The notes below the pieces were generated by a model. That model did no database searches. It was not told the DNA's origin and worked only from the letters and a program-made list of their open reading frames with translations. Of a DNA stretch of 64,000 nucleotides, positions 56,535-64,000 are shown in pieces (position 1 is the stretch's first letter; every line of letters starts with the position of its first letter). A program made the translations under genes and the position numbers. Origin of the DNA: Pammene aurita (Eukaryota > Arthropoda > Insecta > Lepidoptera > Tortricidae); contig OX352305.1 in assembly GCA_947086415.1 (NCBI GenBank), forward strand, positions 8,486,211 through 8,550,210, read 5' to 3'.

Positions 56535-56616
56535 TCTGTGGGAACTGGTTCAGTGCAGTATTTTAAGTTTACGGCGTGGCGGCAGGATTCGAGAGAAACG
56601 TGTTCAGCAGGTACTG
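56535..56616 (+). promoter_or_regulatory. Possible transcription start and non-coding first exon
   Basis: CTGGTTCAGTGCAG resembles an insect initiator (TCAGT). It is followed by GC-richer sequence without ATG (TTACGGCGTGGCGGCAGG) and a possible donor CAGCAG|GTACTG at 56617. Upstream DNA is also GC-richer (GATCGCGTCGCGCGGGCGCA). It could serve the Fem-1 gene 6 kb downstream. Inferred from sequence character only. Confidence 0.25.
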
Positions 56617-57258
56617 GAGAAATATCTTAGCGTTCGAGTCTTGCTAAGGCTTAGGCCGCTATATAATTGTTGCTATCGTCCCATACAATGTAACGCTGTG
56701 CACTGCGTATGACATCAACCGCCGCCCACGGTCTTAAATAGATCAGTACTCGACTGCATCTACGGCAGCCCTACTGTTGCAGTAACAGTCATGTTGAGAA
56801 TCTGCTTCTTGGACGCTTCCTCACTGATTACCTTGTAGTGCGTGAGTAGATCTTTACAATGCGATTGGCAGATGTTTTTTAGACATAACATTTTCTATAT
56901 TATTCATAAAATAAACTCATTATGTCATTATAGGTGCGGTAGCTTGATAAATGTGAACACATTTCAAGAATTTCATATTTTATTCACCCTGTCCCTGTAA
57001 AATAGTGTTGTTTTCCTGTTGGATTTTGGGGTGGCCGTATTCCGAGACGTGTGCCGTATCTCTTTACAAATTCTTAAAATAATTGCCGATGAAATAGCGA
57101 AAAAGTACCGAAAAAATGTATGGAGATACAGCAATGGGACCGCTGCCGTATACCGTATTTATGACTGTAAAACTCCAGAATTGCCGTATCCGGAACAACA
57201 CTGTTGTAAAATCATAATTTTATATATCGATGGATAACTGATCTGATGATTCTGATGT

Positions 57259-57310
57259 ACTGACGACGGCGACAATAACATAGGTATATGTTATTGTCGC
57301 CGTCGTCAGT
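57259..57310. repeat. 24-bp perfect hairpin
   Basis: ACTGACGACGGCGACAATAA plus CATA (57259-57282) is mirrored exactly at 57287-57310 around the 4-nt loop GGTA. Confidence 0.9.
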
Positions 57311-57904
57311 GACGTTACTGGAGTTCCCTACCGATTACGAGTGACTAATCGTTGTGTTGCAGGAGGTAAATATAATATCAGAAAATTACGGATGTGTTCT
57401 AGTTTTCAACCGTCTGGCGTTCGTAACAGTTCCTGGCGTAGCATATTAGTAACGTCTACTTGGGTGTCGTAATTGTAATCTTATGCAGCTATTATTTATT
57501 ATGATATAAGTGAAAGTTACTAAGACTTGTTTTGCGTCGATGCGGTTTGGTAATTTACTTCTATTTTTAACGTTTTCAAACTAGTTTTATTGCGCTGATA
57601 TAATAAGTATTAGTAGTATTATTTTCAACACTCTTACTTGGCTATCGGGTATTTTCCGTAACTATATTTGTAGCAGTCTACATCGTCTATTATTGAATTA
57701 ATTTGACTATCATTTGTAATAATAGTATTGTAATCACTGACAAATTAACAGTCTTTTCATGCTTTACTGCCCTACCACGCTCACTAAGGGACGCTCAGAG
57801 CAAACATTTAGCTCTGAGCAAAGCAGTGAAAAAACGAACAATTGTTTAGAGCAAAAGATTGTCGAAAATTTGGCTCGCTCAAGCGAGCGAGTTGCGTTTT
57901 CACC
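57311..57904. other. No gene recognised
   Basis: AT-rich; near 57790-57890 self-complementary words (GCTCAGAGC..AGCTCTGAGC, CTCGCTCAAGCGAG) may belong to the Harbinger element. Confidence 0.35.
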
Positions 57905-58342
57905 AGCGATCATGGACGGCGGTGATTTAGTTTTGGCTAGTGCAGCGTTTGTTGTAATTGGAATGCTATTAAAAAAAACACCGACAAAAAAGGCGGTATT
58001 GGGTGTCAATTTTTTTAAAACAGAGAGAGAGAATAAATGTCAATCTCTCAACCGAGCTTGGACGTTATTCCGAAGGTGGACGTTTTCATAACTTCTGCAG
58101 GATGAATGAACAACAATTCCTGAATGAAAAACATAATGAGATTAGTCGAAAATGCCATAAAGAAAAAAGATACACGATTCCGCAAAGCAATACCTCCACG
58201 TCTAAAATTGGCCGTTACTCTTCGCTACCTTGCTACTGGGGATTCTTATTCTAGTTTGGTCTACTTATTTAGAATTTCAAAAACTGCTATATCAAAAATC
58301 ATCCCAGAAGTATGTCAAGCAATAAAAATTCATTGCAAGATT
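57905..58342 (+). pseudogene. PIF/Harbinger transposase, N-terminal part, frameshifted
   Basis: Three frames in turn carry the start of a HARBI1-like transposase: MDGGDLVLASAAFVVIGMLL (57911 on), then LGRYSEGGRFHNFCRMNEQQ (about 58050-58115), then KKKDTRFRKAIPPRLKLAVT, RYLATGDSYSSL and FRISKTAISKIIPEVCQAI (about 58145-58325). This is the helix-turn-helix region before the catalytic DDE domain; the catalytic part is missing. At least two frameshifts separate the blocks. Homology stops near 58330, where the antisense MADF frame ends, so an internal deletion joined the two. Confidence 0.75.
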
Positions 58343-58432
58343 TTTGTAATCTTTGCTTTTTTGATCCCATAAGCCGGGATGAATCCGGTAAACTTCAATG
58401 AGTTGCAACGTTTTTTCTTGATTCCATTCCAT
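58343..58432 (-). pseudogene. MADF-domain protein of Harbinger element, N-terminal part
   Basis: On the minus strand ATG at 58432 opens EWNQEKTLQLIEVYRIHPGL followed by WDQKSKDYKN, the first helix of a MADF (Adf-1-type Myb/SANT-like) domain. Harbinger elements encode such a DNA-binding partner beside the transposase. About 30 residues remain before the deletion junction. Confidence 0.7.
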
Positions 58433-58570
58433 CGCATAGGATTCAGTTGAATGTTCAGAAAAAGATCGGAGACCCACCGAGCATGTACAACCCCGAACAA
58501 ATGCACTAAACATCTGCTCGCTCGCCTGTGGCGTCGTTTGTACACTGAATGAATGAGTGAGCGAATGCTC

Positions 58571-58902
58571 GCCGAGTCCAGCCGATCATCACTGAACGAA
58601 CACGTTCGAACGCTCAAGTGTTTTCTACCGCATGAACGAACGAATGCTCGCACAGAACCGTTCAGAACACTAAGTGAAAACGCTGCTGACAAAACATTTT
58701 CGTATCAGTTTTAAATACTTTATAGTCATTGTTAAGGCCGAGTCCAGCCGATCATCACTGAACGAACACGTTCGAACGCTCAAGTGTTTTCTACCGCATG
58801 AACGAACGAATGCTCGCTCAGAACCGTTCAGAACACTAAGTGAAAACGCTGCTGACAAAACATTTTCGTATCAGTTTTAAATACTTTATAGTCATTGTTA
58901 AG
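58571..58902 (+). repeat. Tandem duplication, 166-bp unit
   Basis: GCCGAGTCCAGCCGATCATC starts at 58571 and at 58737, and both units end TTATAGTCATTGTTAAG. One difference was seen (CTCGCACAG against CTCGCTCAG). It follows the Harbinger remnant and may be part of its end region. Confidence 0.9.
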
Positions 58903-59044
58903 GGTGATCCATTTACTACTCGTTAGAAAATTTTCCTTTAAGTAAATTGACATTTAGGTTTATCCACAACCTACGTAGTGTTCGTGTAATAGATGTGCGG
59001 CGATTTCCTTTCGCGCGACGCAGCAAGGTCGTCGACCCGCATGC

Positions 59045-59560
59045 ACCGAGCAATGCGGCTAGCGAGGTAAATGGGACCGCATCTAGAATTCTAGATAGCG
59101 GCTTGTTGTTGTTCTAGTCACTAGTAGTGCGGAAATATGATAGGATAGAGCTGCTCGCATTTACTAGTACAACTAGTACAAGGTACTAAAAACAACAATA
59201 CGATTGCTATCTAAACTCAATGCCGCCAGCAAGGGAAACGGGACTGCATCTAATATGTATGACGATCTATAGATAGCGTCTTATTGTTGTTGTTCTAGTC
59301 ACTAGTGTAATGCGAAATTAGAACATAGCTGCTCGTATGTATTAGTACCAGGTACAGTCCCTTAAGTCTATGTACTTTTGCTACACTTTTGGTTCAAAAT
59401 CGTTAACATATTTTCGTCTTTACTACACACGATTATTCGACTACCAACTGAAAGGGAAACGGGACCGAGTATATATGGCATGGCGGGCATGGCATTTATT
59501 TATACCTATTGCCACCTGGCGATAGAAATAAGCACCGCTCTATTTACTCGTACCTTAGAT
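59045..59560 (+). repeat. Degenerate repeats of about 185 bp
   Basis: Two blocks (59045-59185, 59230-59350) share GGGACYGCATCTA, TCTAGATAGC/CTATAGATAGC, TTGTTGTTGTTCTAGTCACTAG and AGCTGCTCGYATKTA. A third, weaker block starts GGGAAACGGGACCGAG at 59455. Partial tandem amplification. Confidence 0.6.
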
Positions 59561-60489
59561 AGCGTGATATCTTTTGTTTCATAACATCTGATTCAACAAA
59601 TTATTTCATTTCATCTGATAATGCCCCTTAATAATCTACTTTATACACGTTTTTTAGTTTCGGCACGTGCTAACTATGTGGGCTCTAGTTGTCGTTTATG
59701 ATTAATCTTCTTCGCCAAAGTCGGTTACTATCTTCTAATTTCAGATGTTAATAGTCGTTTTTACATCGAATAATTTGATGGTAGTTGTCGCTCTATGCTA
59801 GACATGTCGAAGGTTATGTTATAAGTCGGTTACAAAGGTCGGCAAACTCTAATCGCAGTAGCATTGAATCGTTTTACATCCACAAAAAAAGGACGATTTA
59901 CTCGGTCAAAATACTCGCTTCACAGACTGGTAGAGCTGCAATTGTACGTCGAAAGATCCGCATACCGTTTGCAAGATGCTCTGTTTGCTTTTACTTGATT
60001 AGCCCAGTTATCGCTATCCCTTTTGCCCTACTATACTTTCCTGGATAAAAAATAGGTATATCTATAATGTAAATTGATAACCTTCGATTAGCATTGATGT
60101 GTCATTGTAAAACTAGAATACATTACGTTGACTAACGTATTGTTTATCTATTAATTCACGGTTTTGGATTCCCACTTACATAATGACGCATGTAGGTGCG
60201 CAGGTGAACATTCCTTAACTCTCATAGTTTTTATCATAAAGTGCTAAGGTCCGTTTTCGCTTGCTAGTTCCATTGTTAGTTTTGCAACGGTCCACTGTTG
60301 CACCACGGCCGGGACTGTTGCCAAACGCTGCCGTTGTTGTGGCTACTTCGAGATTTCACTTTGCAAATCTTCATCGGTGATGTGATGACATTCTGCAGTT
60401 ACGGTACTTGCATCAATATTGACACGTTATTTCTTCTTTCGAATTGCGTTGATGGTCAGTCGTGTTGTTTTGGGTCAATAATCTATTAT
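59561..60489. other. No gene recognised
   Basis: Chance frames only. Confidence 0.4.
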
Positions 60490-60830
60490 CATGCTCCATG
60501 CTCGGCATTAAACTTCAAGACCGAGTTAGGAATGTAGAGATCCGACGTCGCACCAAGGTGCGAGACGTAGGAGATACCATTACTAAATCCAAATGGAATT
60601 GGGCAGGACATGTTGCCGGCAGAGTGACGGCAGGTAGACTAAAATGTTGACGGATTGGTGGTGACTTTTGGATGAAAGGAGTCCTTGGCATCCGTTGGCT
60701 CGTTGGGTGGACGACATCCGGAAGATCGCGGGTCACTTCTGGATGAGATTAGCTCAGGACTGGGACAAATGGCGTACACGAAGAGGCCTATGCTCAGCAG
60801 TGGGCGATAAATGGCTAAAATGAATTATGA
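60490..60830 (+). pseudogene. RTE-type LINE 3' fragment related to copy A
   Basis: The reading SMLGIKLQDRVRNVEIRRRT and WAGHVAGRVTAG matches copy A (12120-12270) closely. It continues in broken frames through DDIRKIAGHFW-like coding and the tail GAGGCCTATGCTCAGCAGTG. It begins exactly where copy A reads ATGCTCGGCATCAAGC, so the fragment is 5'-truncated. Confidence 0.75.
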
Positions 60831-61904
60831 CGATAGTGAATCTATTATCGATAACTGTGTTCATAGATACCTATCACGGTATATTTTTTATATTTATCTA
60901 TGCGTTTTTGACACTAAAATTATCAGGAACTTATTTTTTGTTTAAAAGCCTAAATCCTAACTAAAAAAAAATCGAAACTCCAAGTGAAGTTAGTGTTGTT
61001 CTATGAATCTAAGGATCATTTCATTTCATATTTCATAAGCAAATATTTTATTTGGTTCTTACGTAACTTGTGTACGCAGGTACTCGCACTCGGAATGCAT
61101 CATGTCATGACACATTAATATTTAGTACCCTTAGTCAAGCTACTTATACCTATCGTATGTTATGGTTAACTTATTCTTATTGAGGAAACTGTAAGTCTAG
61201 AACCTAAAAACCCTCTATATAATGTAAATGTATATGACTGTTTGTTTCTAAATAAATAAAATGACAATTCACACAATCAATAAGTTTAATTCAAAGTTTT
61301 ACATGACTTTCTCAATTGCAATGACTCAGCTTCATTTAAAACCTAAGTGCAAATTACTACCAGGTAATAGATATTTTAATACTTACGAAATCCGGTTTCA
61401 ATAACAATAAACATGATATAAGGGAAAGTTAAAACGGACCGATGACTCGCTAATTTTAAACCGTAATGCAGCTGCAAGGTTTGCATTCAGAACGTAACGC
61501 GGTGGGTTTTTACAATCGTATTTATAACTTTATTACGCTATTCTTGGAAAACTGGTATAAACTGATGTGTGCTTTTCGTTTTTTTTTTTAGTGATAATTA
61601 GGTCATACAAAATATTCACCAAGTCTGTTGTGTTGTACGTATAGTATGCTCTAATTTTGAAACAGCTGGCTAAAATTACACATGTACCAAGAATCATATT
61701 AAGTTCGACGTGCGATTCTGTTCTTTCGGTTCAGACACTTGAACTGATTATCGAATTTAAACTTTTATAAGTCGCTAATTTGTAGGACACGAGAAGTCAT
61801 TTGACACCACGAGGAAACATTTCCATAACGGTTATGTTAAATACGCGTAGCCATATACCTTACAACTATCTCGCGTACGTACAACAATCAACTTTGTTTT
61901 GTCC
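60831..61904. other. No gene recognised
   Basis: AT-rich sequence with no supported features. Confidence 0.4.
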
Positions 61905-61908
61905 TTAA

Positions 61909-62599
61909 GAGGCCTTATTCCCAAAACGCGCGAATTTCACGAAATGCTTCATTTTCGTCGAAGGCTATGGCGAAAATACTAAGTTTTTTTAAATCAACTA
62001 TTGATGCACATCATAGTTCATTTCTTTATCTAGACGGCCATCGGAGCAAATATTACATTTTAACGAGTGAAATATGAAAAAAATTGGTTGTCTTGGAAGG
62101 CCTTTCCGGATTTTCCAGTTAGGTGTACGGTTCATTTTCAGATTACGCAAAAAAGGGTAAAAATTCTTATTCAATTTGAATTAAATTCAATTGAGTATAT
62201 CATGTATGAGATAATCGACAAAATACCTTCTGATTATATGCCAGTTTTTTGATGAAAACACGGTTACATTTCATTTTTTCCACGAAAACCCTATGAATAT
62301 TTTGCCCTAAAAATATTACCATTGCAAAGTTAAACTATATTTCTATCACGATAAAAAAAAAACATTACTACTTATATAGCCGTAAATTTCAAATTACTAT
62401 GAATTTTTAAAAATGACACTTAAATCACACTTCACAGGACACTTTTTGTAAGAATCGTATTTTTGGGTACTTAATAATAATAAACATGGTTCAAAATAAT
62501 TTTTTTGTATTACTAATACTTCAAACTATCTTATAAATAGCATTTTATGCGGCTTTTTTCATTAATAGAGTTTTCCGACCTTTTAGGGAATAAGGAGCC
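61909..62599. mobile_element. TTAA-flanked MITE, copy 1 (upstream of Fem-1 exon)
   Basis: TTAA at 61905-61908 and 62600-62603 bounds a 691-bp element. Its ends are GAGGCCTTATTCCC and GGGAATAAGGAGCC, imperfect inverted repeats. The body (CAAAACGCGCGAATTTCACG, AAATGCTTCATTTTCGTCG, TTTATCTAGACGGCCATCG) matches copy 2 at 62931 over most of its length. TTAA target sites indicate piggyBac-type mobility. No transposase frame. Confidence 0.8.
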
Positions 62600-62726
62600 T
62601 TAAAGCAGATTGGAAATGCATCCTGCGTTTCCGATCTGCTTTTTTGCATCCGAAAACTTTTTGAGCCATGTCACAGGAAGTCTGCGTAGGTTTTCTTACT
62701 ACAACAATTTGTTTTTTTGTTTCCAG

Positions 62727-62889
62727 GTGTACCTACACAGTTGGCGCTCCGCAGACGAGCTGAACATGTTGGTGGGTGCGAAGGTGGGCGGCGCCACGCC
62801 GCTGGTGATCGCCTGCAGGAACGGCCACTATGACGTGGCCGAGTATCTCATCGAGAGGTGCAAGGCCGACATCGAGCAGCCCGGCTCGG
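62727..62889 (+). CDS. Fem-1 family ankyrin-repeat protein, internal exon
   Basis: The acceptor TTTTTTTGTTTCCAG precedes an open exon of 163 bp that ends at the donor CGG|GTGAGA (phase 0 in, phase 1 out). It encodes VYLHSWRSADELNMLVGAK, GGATPLVIACRNGHYDVAEY and ERCKADIEQPGS. This covers the end of the first ankyrin repeat and the second one, with the TPL-x2-A-x-xNGH signature. The wording closely follows the N-terminus of Fem-1 proteins, whose next exon would start with a Val codon completed across the splice. Fem-1 proteins recognise C-terminal degrons for a CUL2 E3 ligase and act in sex determination in nematodes. The exon is GC-rich against its AT-rich introns. Later exons lie beyond the window; the first coding exon was not found with certainty. 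Confidence 0.9.
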
Positions 62890-62930
62890 GTGAGAACTAG
62901 TCTGTCGTTGAATTTGTATCCAACATTTAA

Positions 62931-63612
62931 GAGCCCTTAGTCCCAAAATGCGCGTATTTTGCGAAATGCATCATTTTCTTCGGAGGTTATAGCGAAAATG
63001 CTTTGTATTTTTAAATTAACTTTTAATGCATATAATAGTGCGTTCCTTTATCTAGACGACCATGAGAAAAAAAAACATTTTAGAGAAAAAAACATAAAAA
63101 ATATGGTTTCTCTTGGCAGGCCTCTTTAGAGTTTGCAGTTAGACGTCTCGGTTTTTTCCAGATTACTCAAATATAGGGAACATTTGTTATAAAATTTGAA
63201 TATAATTCAATTCAGTATATCATGTTCAAGACGGCCATGGTAAAAAAAATTGAAGATTCATCTTTGATAATAGACAAAATACCTTCTGAATATTGCAGTT
63301 TTTTTTATGAAAACAGGGTTTCATTTAATTTTTTTCACGGAAGTCCTATTCATATTCTGCCCTAAAATATAAATATAGCAAAGTTCAGCTATAGATCTAC
63401 CACGAAAAAACAAAAATTACTGTAACGCAAAATTTAAATAAAGTATAGTTTTTTAAAGATGACTCAAAATCGGTTCAAAACTTGACAAAACACATCGCGC
63501 CATCGCCTCTGGCTCGGTATGGAACGAGAGCTCACAGACGACGGACCTGTGCTAAATCGTCCTGCGCGCTTTACGTTGGAGGATTGAGGAACGTTCATGG
63601 GACTAAGGCTTC
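62931..63612. mobile_element. TTAA-flanked MITE, copy 2 (downstream of Fem-1 exon)
   Basis: TTAA at 62927-62930 and 63613-63616 bounds 682 bp. The ends are GAGCCCTTAGTCCC and GGGACTAAGGCTTC. The body is in the same orientation as copy 1 and shares long stretches (CAAAATGCGCG, AAATTCAATTCAGTATATCA, AAAATACCTTCTGA). The right part contains a GC-richer block at 63490-63560. The left end lies only 37 bp beyond the exon donor. Confidence 0.8.
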
Positions 63613-63616
63613 TTAA

Positions 63617-64000
63617 TGCTACTTGAAATTGACTAACGTACACTTACGAGTAGGTCAATGTTACGATGAAAGTAAAGCTCTGGCAATGTATTCTCACGGA
63701 AGTATTTTATTGTACGCTATGATATCAACGCAGATTTTCTATGCAACAGCGACAGATAAATTGATAACAATACCACTGATTGCAAGTTTCACAAACCGTC
63801 CGTTCACTAATGTTTTGCCTTTGTCTATCAATAATTGTCCGCAGAAACATGCGTCTGCGACGTCAGTTACGCGCTTTCTTTCCTTTCCTACACGTCAATG
63901 GCTTGGCTTTCGGCCATTGTGGTATGCCAAGACGGAAAATACGTGCACATAAAAGTCGAAAGAGACATTCACCGCTTTTAATATCGATATTTTTCTTAAT
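63617..64000. other. Fem-1 intron, no further exon seen
   Basis: The open frame at 63623 has no acceptor or ankyrin character. Confidence 0.5.

Noticed and set aside
58330..58880. Overlapping frames containing FVRSCGRKHLSVRT on the minus strand
   Set aside because: Both arise from the 166-bp tandem duplication and show no family resemblance beyond the MADF start.

Overview
The window looks like nuclear DNA of an insect, most likely a moth or butterfly. Three things point there: AT-rich non-coding sequence, spliced genes with small exons, and a dense load of repeats of types I associate with lepidopteran genomes (tRNA-derived SINEs, RTE-type LINEs ending in TGA-rich tails, the dispersed repeat that starts GGGTTCCGTAGCC, and many short inverted-repeat elements). 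No bacterial operon, CRISPR array, rRNA gene or convincing free-standing tRNA gene is visible. Most of the 64 kb is intergenic or intronic and most open reading frames have no coding character.

Host genes. (1) At 62727-62889 (+) is an internal exon of a Fem-1 family ankyrin protein (substrate receptor of a CUL2 ubiquitin ligase). The rest of the gene lies beyond the right edge. A clean start-codon exon at 54305-54421 ends in the phase this exon needs and may be an alternative first exon. (2) A compact two-exon gene on the minus strand (26964-26885 and 26371-26197) encodes an 84-residue protein that is exactly one THAP zinc finger. Its splice phases agree and a poly(A) signal follows. (3) A last-exon candidate at 6362-6142 (-) has a good acceptor, a hydrophobic C-terminus and a poly(A) signal; I cannot name the family.

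Mobile DNA. At 6.5-12.4 kb an RTE retrotransposon (A) is interrupted by a second RTE copy (B) bounded by a 12-bp target-site duplication; B has itself lost most of its reverse transcriptase to about 1 kb of other repeats. Other LINE ends lie at 3.2-3.7, 23.0, 40.8-41.4, 43.5, 56.2 and 60.5 kb. Three SINE families are present: one with three copies, one with a 16-bp target duplication, and one whose 3' end occurs as a foldback, as a partial foldback and as a 58-bp truncated insertion. A PIF/Harbinger remnant at about 57.9-58.4 kb joins the start of the transposase head-on to the start of its MADF partner. Inverted-repeat elements without coding capacity are common, among them a hAT-like pair (1.4 and 40.0 kb) and three elements flanked by TTAA, two of which bracket the Fem-1 exon.

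Repeats and structure. A satellite array fills 18.8-20.1 kb, followed by a 10-bp A/T-tract array. Several near-perfect hairpins (3.6, 14.4, 24.2, 43.3, 57.3 kb) and recent tandem duplications (34.7, 58.6 kb) are also visible. I found no evidence of an unusual multi-gene system. The points most worth following up are the single-domain THAP gene, the Fem-1 exon boxed between paired TTAA elements, and the tRNA-like foldback family. All comparisons were made by eye from the sequence, without database searches.
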